64,000 nt of DNA from Paracoccus sp. TOH (GCF_030388245.1 NZ_CP098360.1:1510501-1574500); one strand, 5' to 3'. Positions 34,727-44,282 are shown, numbered from the stretch's first letter. The notes: generated from the sequence alone by a model not told the origin. Made by a program: numbers and translations.

Positions 34727-35676
34727 TGAAACTTCTGGTGACGCGCCGCATGACCCAGGCGGCGGAACATGCGCTGTCGGCCCGGTTCGAGACCGAGATC
34801 CTGGACCGCAAGGACGGCTTGAGCGTCGACGAGGCGGCGCGGGCGCTGGCCGATTACGACGCGATCCTGCCGACGCTGGGCGACCGCTTCGCCGCCGAGG
34901 CCTTCCAGGGCCGGCCGCGCTGCCGCCTGCTGGCGAATTTCGGCGCCGGCTACAACCATATCGACGTGGCGGCCGCCGCGGCGGCCGGCATCGCCGTGAC
35001 CAATACCCCCGATGCCGTGACCGAGGCCACCGCCGACATCGCGCTGACCCTGATCCTGATGACCGCGCGCCGGGCGGGCGAGGGCGAGCGGTTGTTGCGC
35101 CGCGGCGCCTGGACCGGCTGGGAGCCGACGCAGCTTCTGGGCCGCCATGTCACCGGCTGCACGGTCGGCATCCTCGGTATGGGCCGCATCGGCAAGGCCA
35201 TCGCCCGGCGCTGCCATTTCGGCTTCGGCATGGATGTGATCTTCCACAACCGCTCGGTGGTGTCGTCGCTGGATTTCCCGGCCCGGCAGGTGACCGATCT
35301 GGACGAGCTGTTGACGCAGTCGGATTTCGCCGTCGTGGCCGTGCCCGGCGGCGCCGGAACCCGGCACATGATCGGTGCCGAGGCGCTGGAGCGGCTGGGG
35401 CCGCGGTCCTACCTGATCAACATCGCCCGTGGCGACGTGGTCGAGGAGGCGGCGCTGGTCGAGGCGCTGGCCCAGGGCCGGATCGCCGGGGCCGGGCTCG
35501 ATGTCTACGAGTTCGAGCCCAGGGTCTCGCCGGCGCTGTGCGCCATGGAGAACGTCACCCTGCTGCCGCATCTGGGCACCGCCGCCGAGGAGGTGCGCAC
35601 CGCCATGGCCATGCGGGCGATGAACAACCTCGTCGCCTTTGCCGAGGGGCAGGCGCTGCCGGACCGGGTGAACTGA
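34726..35676 (+). CDS. D-isomer-specific 2-hydroxyacid dehydrogenase (glyoxylate/hydroxypyruvate reductase type)
   Basis: A 316-residue NAD(P)H-dependent oxidoreductase. The substrate-domain signature is NFGAGYNHIDVAAAAAAGI, the cofactor loop is VGILGMGRIGKAIARRC, and the catalytic triad lies in NIARGDVVEE (Arg), GLDVYEFEP (Glu) and LLPHLGTA (His). Similarity in layout to GyaR/GhrB points to glyoxylate or hydroxypyruvate reduction, but substrate choice cannot be proven from motifs. The ATG shares one base with the preceding stop (TGATG). Confidence 0.85.
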   Translation: MKLLVTRRMTQAAEHALSARFETEILDRKDGLSVDEAARALADYDAILPTLGDRFAAEAFQGRPRCRLLANFGAGYNHIDVAAAAAAGIAVTNTPDAVTEATADIALTLILMTARRAGEGERLLRRGAWTGWEPTQLLGRHVTGCTVGILGMGRIGKAIARRCHFGFGMDVIFHNRSVVSSLDFPARQVTDLDELLTQSDFAVVAVPGGAGTRHMIGAEALERLGPRSYLINIARGDVVEEAALVEALAQGRIAGAGLDVYEFEPRVSPALCAMENVTLLPHLGTAAEEVRTAMAMRAMNNLVAFAEGQALPDRVN

Positions 35677-35792
35677 GGCTTGCGCCGCCGGCGCCGCCGG
35701 CGCGGGTGACGGCAGGACGGGGCTGCGGTGGGGGCTTGACCCCGCCGGCTTGGGCTTTCAGGTTGGGGCCGGGACAGGCCGGGCGGGACAGG

Positions 35793-36752
35793 ATGCTTTA
35801 CAGCTATATCAGTCAGGGGGCCGGGCTGTTGCCGCTGCCCGAGGGCGGGGGGCTGGCCGAGGCGCTGTGGATCGACCTCTATCGCCCGCTGGATTCGCAG
35901 GTGAAGGCGGTGGCGGCGCTGGGATACGAAATCCCGACCCTGGCCGAGATGGAAGAGATCGAGATCTCGAACCGGCTCTATACCGATAACGGCACCCTCT
36001 ACATGACCGGGGTGCTGCCGGGACAGTTGCCCGACGGCACCCCGGCCGCCATGCCGGTGACCTTCATCGTCAGCCCGCGCCAGCTGGTCACCGTGCGCCA
36101 CCACGCCCCGCGCCCCTTCGAGACCTTCCCGCCGCGCGCCGACCGCTCCAGCAGCGGCTGCGGCTCGCCCGCGCGGGTATTCCTGGGGCTGGTCGAGGAG
36201 ATCATCGGCCGCTTCGCCGATATTTCCGAAGGCGTGACCAAGGTGCTCGACACCACCGCCGGGCAGGTGCTGACCATGACCGCGGCCTCGGACGCGGCGT
36301 CGCTGCAACGCTCGCTGGTCACCATCGGCCAGCAGGCCGAGCTGATGAGCCGGGTGCGCATGGGGCTTTTGTCCATGGACCGCATTCTGGCCTATCACGC
36401 GGCCAATACCGGGCATCAGCCCGAGCATGGCCATATCCGCCCGCTCGGCACGGCGCTGCAACGCGACATCCAGGCGCTCGAGGTGCATGCCGATTTCCTG
36501 GGCTCGCGCATTGCCATGACCGTCGATGCCGCCATGGGCATGATCGGCCTGCAGCAGAACGACCGCGTGCGCATCCTGTCGGTGGTGGCGGCGCTGTTCC
36601 TGCCGCCGACGCTGATCGCCAGCATCTACGGCATGAACTTCACCCATATGCCCCAGCTGGAGCTGGAATGGGGGTTTCCCATGGCGCTGGGGCTGATGGT
36701 GGTCTCGGCCGTGGTCACCTTCCTGGTGCTGAAATGGCGGAAATGGCTTTAA
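35793..36752 (+). CDS. corA: CorA-type magnesium/divalent cation transporter
   Basis: Inner-membrane channel for Mg2+ (or Co2+/Ni2+). It has 319 residues: a large cytosolic alpha/beta N-domain, a long helix (GLVEEIIGRFADISEGVTKV onward), then two C-terminal membrane helices. The pore signature YGMNF follows the first one (SVVAALFLPPTLIASIYGMN); the second is FPMALGLMVVSAVVTFLVL. The protein ends with the basic KWRKWL tail. The last 4 bases overlap the convergent gene, the two stops sharing TTAA. Cation choice cannot be read from sequence. Confidence 0.9.
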   Translation: MLYSYISQGAGLLPLPEGGGLAEALWIDLYRPLDSQVKAVAALGYEIPTLAEMEEIEISNRLYTDNGTLYMTGVLPGQLPDGTPAAMPVTFIVSPRQLVTVRHHAPRPFETFPPRADRSSSGCGSPARVFLGLVEEIIGRFADISEGVTKVLDTTAGQVLTMTAASDAASLQRSLVTIGQQAELMSRVRMGLLSMDRILAYHAANTGHQPEHGHIRPLGTALQRDIQALEVHADFLGSRIAMTVDAAMGMIGLQQNDRVRILSVVAALFLPPTLIASIYGMNFTHMPQLELEWGFPMALGLMVVSAVVTFLVLKWRKWL

Positions 36753-37423
36753 CCGCGCAGCGGCACTTCCTCGATCATGCGGAAGAAGCCGTCCTCGTCC
36801 TCGCCCATCAGCGCGACGGCTGCCACCGGCATGGGCGCGGCGATCAGCGGCGCCAGATGCGGGGCCAGCTTCTGGCGCAGCGCCTCGGCCAGCGGCGCCG
36901 GCAGCTGGCTGCTGAGCGTCAGGTGATAGCGGAACAGCTCCAGCACGAAGGGATAGCCCCAATGGTCCAGATGCGCGCGGGCCTGCGGCGGCAGGCCGTC
37001 GGGATTGCGCCGCTCGCGCTCGGCCGGGGTCAGCGGCGCGCGGAAGGCATCGAGCCGGGTCACCAGCGCGGCTTCCAGCGCCAGCAGCCCGGCCGGCTGC
37101 CGCTTCGGGCGCAGCGCGACGAACCCCCAGTCGCAGCGCGTCTCCAGCGCCAGCGCGAAGGGCGCAAGATGGTCGCAGATCAGCCGCAGCGCCAGCGCCA
37201 GTTCCTTCGGGCCGCGGCCCGGCGCCAGGCGGAAGGGTGCCTTCAGCGTGGCGTGGAACCCATAGCGGCGCGGCGTTTCGGTCAGCGCATCGGCATCGCC
37301 GGGCAGGCCGCCGGGGCGCAGATGCGCCATGCCGTGCCGGGCGTCCCAGCCCAGCCAGGCGCCGCCGAACTCGCCCAGGGCGCCCGTCGGCAGATGATAG
37401 ATCGCGTAACGCCGAAACTGCAT
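36749..37423 (-). CDS. DUF1045 family protein (2H phosphoesterase superfamily)
   Basis: A 224-residue protein with two HxTL motifs, HATLK (near residue 57) and HLTLS (near residue 166), the paired signature of 2H phosphoesterases that act on cyclic or 2'-5' phosphates. RRYAIYHLPTGALGEFGGAW at the start is typical of DUF1045, which is usually found in phosphonate (phn) gene clusters. No phn gene is nearby, so the substrate is open. The ATG has GGAGGGGCC upstream. Confidence 0.82.
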   Translation of the reverse strand: MQFRRYAIYHLPTGALGEFGGAWLGWDARHGMAHLRPGGLPGDADALTETPRRYGFHATLKAPFRLAPGRGPKELALALRLICDHLAPFALALETRCDWGFVALRPKRQPAGLLALEAALVTRLDAFRAPLTPAERERRNPDGLPPQARAHLDHWGYPFVLELFRYHLTLSSQLPAPLAEALRQKLAPHLAPLIAAPMPVAAVALMGEDEDGFFRMIEEVPLRG

Positions 37424-37524
37424 GGCCCCTCCTGCCGCAGGGCAGCCCTGCAGCGGGCCGCCTTGTCCGCCTTCCTAGCAAAGCCTATGACCGGAGGACC
37501 AGCCGCATGACCGAAGGACAGCGC

Positions 37525-38571
37525 ATGAGATCGACGCTCAGCTACATGACCTGGCCCTTCATCCTGACCGGCGTGGGGCTGGCGCTGGCCGGCTTTCTCG
37601 GCTGGGAATATCACGGCACCGGCTCGGGGGCGCTGGCCTTCTTCCTGATCGCCGGCATCCTGGCGGTGCTGGAGATCTCGCTTTCCTTCGACAATGCCAT
37701 CGTCAATGCGCAGAAGCTCAGGCAGATGACGCCGAAATGGCAGCGCCGCTTCCTGACCTGGGGCATCATCATCGCCGTGTTCGGCATGCGGGTGATCTTT
37801 CCGCTGCTGGTGGTGGTGATCGCCGCCCGCCTCGCGCCATGGGAGGCGGTGCGCCTGGCAGCCACCCAGCCGCAGGAATATTCCCGCATCATCCACGAGG
37901 CGCATCTGCCGATCGCCGCCTTCGGCGGGGCCTTCCTGATGCTGGTGGCGCTGAACTATTTCTTCGACGAGGCCAAGGACGTCGACTGGATCAAGGGCGT
38001 CGAGGCGGCCTTGCGCAAGCTGGGCGAGATCCGCGGCATGGAGGTCGGCTTCGTGCTGATCTGCATGCTGGTGATCGTCGGCCAATTGCCGGCGGAAAAG
38101 GAGCACGCCTTCATCATCGCCGCGATCTGGGGGGTGATCACCTATCTGCTGGTGGACATGCTGGGCCATGTGCTGGACCGTTGGGGCAGCGCGCCGAGCC
38201 ATGCCGACATGGCGCGCGGCGGCTTCGGCGCCTTCCTCTATCTCGAGGTGCTGGACGCCTCCTTCAGCTTCGACGGGGTGATCGGCGCCTTCGCGCTGAC
38301 GCAGAACCTGTTCCTGATCGCCATCGGCCTGGGCATCGGCGCGATGTATGTGCGCTCGATGACGGTGATGCTGGTCGAGCGCGGCACGCTCGCCGCCTTC
38401 CGCTATCTCGAGCATGGCGCCTTCTGGTCGATCTTCGTGCTGTCGGTGCTGATGTTCGTGCAGACCCTGCGCCCGATCCCGGAAGTGGTCACCGGGCTTC
38501 TGGGCGCCTGCTTCATCGGCATGGCCTTCCTCAGCTCGCTGGCCTGGCGCCGGCGCCATCCGCACGGCTGA
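37525..38571 (+). CDS. TerC/DUF475 family integral membrane protein
   Basis: A 348-residue protein with about nine hydrophobic segments. The two family repeats LEISLSFDNAIVNAQKL and LEVLDASFSFDGVIGAFAL carry the conserved acidic SFDN/SFDG motifs of the TerC superfamily, proposed to handle metal ions. The length and FLTWGIIIAVFGMRVIFPL segment fit DUF475. The start at 37525 has AAGGA 7 bases upstream; an in-frame ATG at 37507 with GGAGG upstream is also possible (6 more residues). Confidence 0.85.
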   Translation: MRSTLSYMTWPFILTGVGLALAGFLGWEYHGTGSGALAFFLIAGILAVLEISLSFDNAIVNAQKLRQMTPKWQRRFLTWGIIIAVFGMRVIFPLLVVVIAARLAPWEAVRLAATQPQEYSRIIHEAHLPIAAFGGAFLMLVALNYFFDEAKDVDWIKGVEAALRKLGEIRGMEVGFVLICMLVIVGQLPAEKEHAFIIAAIWGVITYLLVDMLGHVLDRWGSAPSHADMARGGFGAFLYLEVLDASFSFDGVIGAFALTQNLFLIAIGLGIGAMYVRSMTVMLVERGTLAAFRYLEHGAFWSIFVLSVLMFVQTLRPIPEVVTGLLGACFIGMAFLSSLAWRRRHPHG

Positions 38572-38601
38572 GCGCGCCGCCCGGCGCCACGGGGCTTCTC
38601 T

Positions 38602-38661
38602 GTTTCCCAAATACCCATGCGACGGCGCCCCGGGGCGCGGTTGCCGGGGTATTTGGGAAAC
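38602..38661. repeat. Copy 2 of the GTTTCCCAAATACCC repeat, as a 15-bp inverted repeat
   Basis: GTTTCCCAAATACCC (38602-38616) and its exact reverse complement (38647-38661) flank a 30-base centre that contains GCGCCCCGGGGCGC, a perfect 14-bp palindrome (38625-38638). The right arm and its flank (38645-38668) match copy 1 near 5193-5216 over 24 bases. It lies between two convergent genes, as copy 1 does, and may act as a bidirectional terminator. Confidence 0.75.
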
Positions 38662-38679
38662 GGTGAAAGGCGCCGGATG

Positions 38680-40497
38680 TCAGGCGCCGCCGCCCAGCGG
38701 CCGCGTCGCCTGGTGAAGCCAGTCGCGCACCTCGCCCGCGACCAGCGGCGCGATCTTCTCCCGGACCCGGGCGTGGTAGGCGTCGAGCCAGGCGATCTCG
38801 GCCGGGGCCAGCAGGCCGGGCTCGATCAGCCGGCGGTCGATGGGGGCGAAGGTCAGGGTCTCGAAGCCCAGCATGGCGCGGCCGTCCGGGCTTTCGCGCG
38901 TCTCGACCACGATCAGGTTCTCGATGCGGATGCCGAAGACGCCCTCGCGGTAATAGCCGGGCTCGTTCGACAGGATCATGCCGGCAGCAAGCGGGATCTC
39001 CGAGATGCGCGAGATCCTGACCGGTCCCTCATGCACCGACAGGCCGGCGCCGACGCCGTGGCCGGTGCCGTGGTCGTAATCCATGCCCTCGGACCAGAGC
39101 GGCGCGCGGGCCAGCGCGTCGATATGGCAGCCGGCGACGCCCTGGGGGAACTGCACCTGCGACACCGCGATCATGCCCTGCAGCACCCGCGTATAGGGCC
39201 GGCGCACCGCCGGATCGACCGGACCCATCGGCAGGGTGCGGGTGATGTCGGTGGTGCCGTCCGGATATTGCCCGCCGGAATCGACCAGCAGCACATGACC
39301 GGGCAGGATGCGCAGGTTGCTTTGCCGGTCCACATGGTAATGCGGGATCGCGGCATGCGGGCCGGTGGCGGCGATGGTGTCGAAGCTGATGTCGAGGATG
39401 CCGCGCGCCACGCGCAATGCCTCGAGCTTTTGCGCCACGTCGATCTCGGTCAGCGGCTCGGCGTCCAGCTGTGCGGCGCGGCCGTCGAGCCAGCACAAGA
39501 GTTCCGTCACCGCCGCGCCGTCCTGCAGATGCGCGGCGCGCATGCCGGCGATCTCGGCCGGGTTCTTGCAGGCTTTCGGCAGGATCACCGGGTCCGGCGC
39601 CTCGGCGATCGGGGTGTTCATGCTTTCGATCAGCGCGAAGACCCGGTCGGGCGCGCTGGCGGGATCGACCCGCACCGGGCCGGCCAGGTTGGTCAGCGCC
39701 GGGGTCAGCGCGTCCAGCGGCAGCACCGAGACCTCGTTGCCAAGCGCCGCCCGCAGCTCTGCGTCGAACTTGGCCGGGTTGGTGAAAACGGTGACATGGC
39801 CGGTCTCCTCGATGATGGCGAAGCATTGCACCACCGGGTTCTTCGGCACGTCGGCGCCGCGGATGTTGAGCAGCCACGAGACCGAGTCGGGCAGCGTCAG
39901 CACCGCCGCCTGCTGCCCGGCTTCGCGCAGCGCCCGGGCGATGCGGGTGCGCTTCTCGGCCGCGGTCTCGCCGGCGATGCCGCCGGGCCAGAGCCGCACC
40001 GCGCCCGCCGGCGGCTCGGGCTGGTCGGGCCAGATCGCATCCACCGGGTTCGCGTCAAGCGCGATCAGCGCGATGCCCGAACCGGCCAGGCCCTTTTCCA
40101 TCTCGCGGATCTCGCGCCGCGTCTGCAGCCAGGGGTCGTAGCCGATGCGGCCGCCCTCGGGCAGGGCCGCGCGCAGCCAGTCGGCGGGTCTGGTTTCCGG
40201 CCAGGGCACCGGGGTGAAATGCGCGGGATCCACCTCGGCCTTGACCTGTACGCGATAGCGGCCGTCGATGAACACCCCGGCGCGGTCGGGGGTGACGATG
40301 CAGAAGCCGGCGCTGCCGGTGAAGCCGCTGAGCCAGGCCAGCCGCGCGTCGCGGGTGGCGACATATTCGCCCTGATGCGCATCGGCGCGCGGCACCAGGA
40401 AGCCGTCGAGCTCGCGCGCCGCCAGTTCGCGGCGCAGCGCGGCCAGCCGGGGCGGATGCGCGGCGGGGTCGGAATGGCTGTCGTAATTCTGGAACAT
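38680..40497 (-). CDS. pepP: Xaa-Pro aminopeptidase (aminopeptidase P, M24B)
   Basis: Cytosolic metallo-peptidase that removes the N-terminal residue before proline. It has 605 residues, the long three-domain form like eukaryotic XPNPEP1: two creatinase-like N-terminal domains (residues 1-315) and a C-terminal pita-bread domain. Metal ligands appear in VDSGGQYPDGTTDITRT (two Asp), GTGHGVGAGLSVHEG (His), SNEPGYYREGVFGIR (Glu) and ENLIVVE (Glu). It is convergent with the TerC-like gene, with the repeat element between. Confidence 0.93.
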   Translation of the reverse strand: MFQNYDSHSDPAAHPPRLAALRRELAARELDGFLVPRADAHQGEYVATRDARLAWLSGFTGSAGFCIVTPDRAGVFIDGRYRVQVKAEVDPAHFTPVPWPETRPADWLRAALPEGGRIGYDPWLQTRREIREMEKGLAGSGIALIALDANPVDAIWPDQPEPPAGAVRLWPGGIAGETAAEKRTRIARALREAGQQAAVLTLPDSVSWLLNIRGADVPKNPVVQCFAIIEETGHVTVFTNPAKFDAELRAALGNEVSVLPLDALTPALTNLAGPVRVDPASAPDRVFALIESMNTPIAEAPDPVILPKACKNPAEIAGMRAAHLQDGAAVTELLCWLDGRAAQLDAEPLTEIDVAQKLEALRVARGILDISFDTIAATGPHAAIPHYHVDRQSNLRILPGHVLLVDSGGQYPDGTTDITRTLPMGPVDPAVRRPYTRVLQGMIAVSQVQFPQGVAGCHIDALARAPLWSEGMDYDHGTGHGVGAGLSVHEGPVRISRISEIPLAAGMILSNEPGYYREGVFGIRIENLIVVETRESPDGRAMLGFETLTFAPIDRRLIEPGLLAPAEIAWLDAYHARVREKIAPLVAGEVRDWLHQATRPLGGGA

Positions 40498-40524
40498 GCT
40501 CGCCTCCGGGTCTTGTTCTGGTTG

Positions 40525-41778
40525 TCAGGCGCGGGCCAGCGCCGCGCGCGCGCCGGGCAGGGTGCGCGCGAGGCCGTCGGCCACGGCTTCGGCGCTGCGG
40601 CGGTGGTGGAATTCGGCGGCGACGCGGGCGCGGGAGGCCTGCGCCAGCCGCTGCGCCTGCTCGGGATCGGCGTGCAGCCGGGCGATCTGCTCGGCCATGA
40701 TCTCGGGTCGCTCGGGCGGCACCAGGATCGCGTCGCGGCCCGAGGTGATCAGCTCGTGATTGCCGCCGACATCGGTGACGACCACCGGCATTTCCATCGC
40801 CATCGCCTCCATGATCGCGACCGAGATGCCCTCGTTCAGGCTGGCCAGCGCAAAGACATGCGCGCGCTCCAGCCCCTCGCGCACCCGATCCTCGCTGACC
40901 GCGCCCAGCAGCGTGACCGCGTCGCCCAGCCCCTTTGCCGCGATCAGCGCGTCGAGCTGGCGGTGATAGCCCGAGCCGCCCTGCTCGTCCTCGCCGGCGA
41001 TCTCCAGCCGGGCGTCGATGCCGCGGGCGCGCAGCAGGGCGACCGCCTCGATCAGGTGGTCATGGCCCTTGACCGCGTTCAGCCGGCCGCAGCTGAAAAT
41101 GCGCAGGGCCTCGCCGGGGGCGGGGGGCTGCCAGGGCGTCCGGCGCCGGATCTGGTCGAGGTCCACGCCCATCGGTGCCACGTTGATCACGGCGGGGCGA
41201 TCGGTGCCGATCTCGCGCTCGGCCACGCGCGTCAGCAATTGCGAGATGATGGTGGCGAAGCGGGCATGGCGCCATTTCTGCCGCTGGTTCGGGCCATAGC
41301 CCTCCAGCGTCGGCCCGTGCAGGGTCAGGCTGTAGCCGGGCCCGCCCAGCCGTTCGGCGAACATGGCGATATTGGCGCTGTCGGCGCAGCTGTGGACATG
41401 GATATGGTCCCAGCCCTGCTGGTGGGCGATGCGCTTCAGCCGCGCGCCCATGCCCAGCAGCGCCAGCATGCGCAGCCGGCCCTTCACGCCCTGCGCCTCG
41501 GCGCTCAGCGCCGCGCCCAGGCCGCGGGCCCAGCCGGACGGGCCCGAGCGCAGGAATTCCGCGACGATGCCGAAGCCCTCGCCGCCCAGCGGCATCAGAT
41601 AGCGGGTCTGGGCCTGCGCCTCGGCCGCCCAGCTATGCGAGGCGACGGCGCGCGGCGGCGGCCGGGTCGAGATCAGCTCGGCCTCGATGCCGAGTTCCGC
41701 CAGCGCCTGCCTTTCGCGCCACAGGAAGATATGCGTCTGGCCCGGAAACTCGGGAATGAAAAAACCGATCTTCAACAC
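40525..41778 (-). CDS. Glycosyltransferase family 4 protein
   Basis: A 417-residue retaining GT-B transferase. The N-domain starts KIGFFIPEFPGQTHIFLWRE; the C-domain holds FSCGRLNAVKGHDHLIEAVA and the sugar-nucleotide motif FALASLNEGISVAIMEAMAM (E-x7-E). The layout resembles colanic-acid or exopolysaccharide transferases (WcaL-like). No ATG is available at the domain start: GTG (41778) and TTG (41775) lie side by side behind AAGGGGC. It ends 27 bases before pepP. The product is unknown. Confidence 0.85.
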   Translation of the reverse strand: MLKIGFFIPEFPGQTHIFLWRERQALAELGIEAELISTRPPPRAVASHSWAAEAQAQTRYLMPLGGEGFGIVAEFLRSGPSGWARGLGAALSAEAQGVKGRLRMLALLGMGARLKRIAHQQGWDHIHVHSCADSANIAMFAERLGGPGYSLTLHGPTLEGYGPNQRQKWRHARFATIISQLLTRVAEREIGTDRPAVINVAPMGVDLDQIRRRTPWQPPAPGEALRIFSCGRLNAVKGHDHLIEAVALLRARGIDARLEIAGEDEQGGSGYHRQLDALIAAKGLGDAVTLLGAVSEDRVREGLERAHVFALASLNEGISVAIMEAMAMEMPVVVTDVGGNHELITSGRDAILVPPERPEIMAEQIARLHADPEQAQRLAQASRARVAAEFHHRRSAEAVADGLARTLPGARAALARA

Positions 41779-41875
41779 GTCGAGCCCCTTGGCCTGCAAG
41801 GCGGAAAGCCGCCCCGATCCGGCGAAATTGGTCGCACGGGAGACGGGGCAGATCAAGCAGCCGGAATGGACAGGC

Positions 41876-43738
41876 CTATCCCGCCCGGCGCTGGTTCATG
41901 GCGCGGGCGCGCTTCCTTGGATCGGCCTCGAACAGCGCCGCGAGCTGTTCGGTGATGGCGCCGGCCAGCTGCTCGGCATCGGTGATCGTCACCGCGCGCT
42001 CGTAATAGCGGGTCACGTCATGGCCGATGCCGATGGCCAGCAGCTCCACCTGCTTTCTGCGCTCGATCATCGCGATCACGTCGCGCAGGTGCTTTTCCAG
42101 GAAATTCGCCGGGTTGACCGACAGCGTCGAATCGTCCACCGGCGCCCCGTCCGAGATCACCATCAGGATGCGCCGCGCCTCGGGCCGCCGGGCCAGACGC
42201 CGATGCGCCCATTCCAGCGCCTCGCCGTCGATGTTTTCCTTGAGCAGCCCCTCTTTCATCATCAGGCCCAGATTCGGGCGGACCCGCCGCCAGGGCGCAT
42301 CGGCGGCCTTGTAGATGATGTGGCGCAGGTCGTTCAGCCGCCCCGGCTGCGCCGGTCGGCCGGCGGCCAGCCATTTCTCGCGGCTCTGGCCGCCCTTCCA
42401 GGCGCGGGTGGTGAAGCCCAGGATCTCGACCTTGACCTGGCTGCGCTCCAGCGTGCGGGCCAGCACGTCGGCGCAGATCGCGGCGATGGAGATCGGCCGG
42501 CCGCGCATCGAGCCGGAATTGTCCAGCAGCAGCGTCACCACGGTGTCGCGGAACTCGGTGTCCTTCTCGACCTTGAAGGACAGCGGCGTCGTCGGGTTCG
42601 CCACCACGCGCGCCAGGCGGCCGGCGTCCAGCACGCCCTCTTCCTTGTCGAATTCCCAGCTGCGGTTCTGCTGCGCCTGCAACCGGCGCTGCAGCTTGTT
42701 CGCCAGCCGGCTGACCACGCCGCGCAGCGGCTCGAGCTGCTTGTCCAGATAGGCGCGCAGCCGCTCCAGCTCGGCCGGGTCGGCCAGGTCCTCGGCGCGG
42801 ATCTCCTCGTCGAATTCCTGGGTATAGACGCGGTATTCGGGGCTTGCCTCGCTGACCTGCGGCGGCAGGTCGGGGGGCGTTTCGGCCTCGGACATCTCGG
42901 CCTCGTCCACCAGCTCCTCGTCGGACTGGTCGTCCAGGCTGACCTGGGCCTGGCGCTCCTCCTGGGTCTGGTCCTGGGTGCGCTCGGGGCTGGCCTCGGC
43001 CTCCTCGTCCTGGTTCTGGTCGCGGGACTGGTTGTCGCCGGCCTCCTCGTCCTGCTCGGCGTTTTCCTCGGCCTCGTCCTCCTGCGGCTCGTCCGGATCC
43101 TCGCCCAGCTGGTCGCCATAGCCCAGGTCGGCGATCACCTTGCGGGCCAGCCGGGCGAAGGCGGCCTGATCGGCGATCACCTGGCCCACGGCGTCCAGAT
43201 CGGCGCCGGCCTGTTCCTCGACGAAGGGCCGCCACAGGTCGGCGACATGCTGCGCGGCCGAGGGCAGGGTGCGGCCGGTCGCCGCCTGCCGCACGATATA
43301 GCCCGCCGCCACCGCCAGCGGCGCATCCGCCGGGGCCTTGATCTGGCCATAGCCCTTGCGCTCGGCCTCCTGGCCCAGCTTGGCGTCGATATTCGACAGC
43401 GCGCCGGGCATGTCGCGGGCGCCCAGAGCCTCGCAGCGCGCGGTCTCCATCGCCTCGTAGAGGTCGCGCGCCATCGGCCCGGCGGGGACGTATTTCGCAT
43501 GGGTCGCGGCGTCGTGGTGGCGCAGCTTCATCGCCAGCGCATCGGCGGTGCCGCGCGCCAGCAGCACCTCGTCGCGGGTCATGCGGCGGCTGACCTGCGG
43601 CAGGCGCATGGTGTCGCCCGCCACGCCGGACGGGTCGGCGGTGAAGGTCACGTTCAGCTCGTGATCCTCGGCCAGGGCGCGGGTGGCCTCGGTCAGGGCC
43701 TTCTTGAACGGATCGGCGGGGTTGTCGGATTTTTTCAC
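41876..43738 (-). CDS. cobT: Aerobic cobaltochelatase subunit CobT
   Basis: Part of the CobN-CobS-CobT complex that inserts cobalt into hydrogenobyrinic a,c-diamide using ATP. It has 620 residues: an N-terminal helical domain, a very acidic linker (about residues 212-290, rich in Glu/Asp/Gln), and a C-terminal von Willebrand A domain with the metal-ion-dependent adhesion motif DNSGS at residues 406-410 and [13 protein letters not shown] later. The start is a GTG at 43738, one base after the stop of the NYN gene. In most genomes cobS lies directly upstream; here an unrelated gene intervenes. Confidence 0.94.
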   Translation of the reverse strand: MKKSDNPADPFKKALTEATRALAEDHELNVTFTADPSGVAGDTMRLPQVSRRMTRDEVLLARGTADALAMKLRHHDAATHAKYVPAGPMARDLYEAMETARCEALGARDMPGALSNIDAKLGQEAERKGYGQIKAPADAPLAVAAGYIVRQAATGRTLPSAAQHVADLWRPFVEEQAGADLDAVGQVIADQAAFARLARKVIADLGYGDQLGEDPDEPQEDEAEENAEQDEEAGDNQSRDQNQDEEAEASPERTQDQTQEERQAQVSLDDQSDEELVDEAEMSEAETPPDLPPQVSEASPEYRVYTQEFDEEIRAEDLADPAELERLRAYLDKQLEPLRGVVSRLANKLQRRLQAQQNRSWEFDKEEGVLDAGRLARVVANPTTPLSFKVEKDTEFRDTVVTLLLDNSGSMRGRPISIAAICADVLARTLERSQVKVEILGFTTRAWKGGQSREKWLAAGRPAQPGRLNDLRHIIYKAADAPWRRVRPNLGLMMKEGLLKENIDGEALEWAHRRLARRPEARRILMVISDGAPVDDSTLSVNPANFLEKHLRDVIAMIERRKQVELLAIGIGHDVTRYYERAVTITDAEQLAGAITEQLAALFEADPRKRARAMNQRRAG

Positions 43739-43739
43739 A

Positions 43740-44279
43740 TCAAGGCCGCAGATTGTCCAAATGAGGGTTTAACGATATAAAATTCGAGCAAGCATCTTTT
43801 AGCTCGCGCGAGGCATGATCCCAAAAAACGACATCTACTCTAAAGCCGTCTGAAATAAGCTGCGTGATTGCGGGGACGTAATCGGAGTCGCCAGATACAA
43901 TCGTGAAAATATCGCCTTCCTCGGCGTTTTTATACGCGTCGCGCGTAAGCGCTGCGACTATTCCGGTGTCAATTTTTTTCTCTTTATTCGCTCGGTTGCG
44001 GTCCTCCGTTACGACCTCAAATCCGGCCCTGCGCGCAATATCCCATATCGCGTCATTCTCGGGCGGGCGAGATCCAAACAGCATTGCACGTCTTGTATCG
44101 GCGTTGTCTAGCCCAGCAACGAATTCGTAGAGCTTTCCGAAGCTCATGCGGTATTCGTTATCGACTATCCTATTTTCCATCGCTTCATATACGTCAAGGG
44201 CGAGCCCCTGACGAACTGCTGAAACGCGCTTCCCCTCAATAAAAACATTTGAATTATCTACGTAAATCCATTCACCCAT
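43740..44279 (-). CDS. NYN-domain (PIN-like) nuclease family protein inserted between cobS and cobT
   Basis: A 179-residue protein with the NYN/LabA-type fold. The N-terminal strand [13 protein letters not shown] carries Asp8 and Asn11, [15 protein letters not shown] carries Asp104, and [17 protein letters not shown] carries Asp131 and Asp133, the usual acidic metal cluster of these RNA-cleaving domains. The DNA is clearly AT-richer than its neighbours: 24 G+C in 43741-43800 against 43 in 43621-43680. It starts 3 bases after the cobS stop, using a GGGAGAG site inside cobS, and ends 1 base before the cobT GTG. Acquisition by transfer is likely. Its target and any link to cobalamin are unknown. 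Confidence 0.85.
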   Translation of the reverse strand: MGEWIYVDNSNVFIEGKRVSAVRQGLALDVYEAMENRIVDNEYRMSFGKLYEFVAGLDNADTRRAMLFGSRPPENDAIWDIARRAGFEVVTEDRNRANKEKKIDTGIVAALTRDAYKNAEEGDIFTIVSGDSDYVPAITQLISDGFRVDVVFWDHASRELKDACSNFISLNPHLDNLRP

Positions 44280-44282
44280 TGT

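Noticed and set aside
35677..35792. GC-rich repeats (GCCGCCGGCGCC) and GGGG-CTTGA-CCCC upstream of corA, considered as a magnesium riboswitch or terminator.
   Set aside because: Too short and simple for an M-box, and no U-tract supports a terminator.
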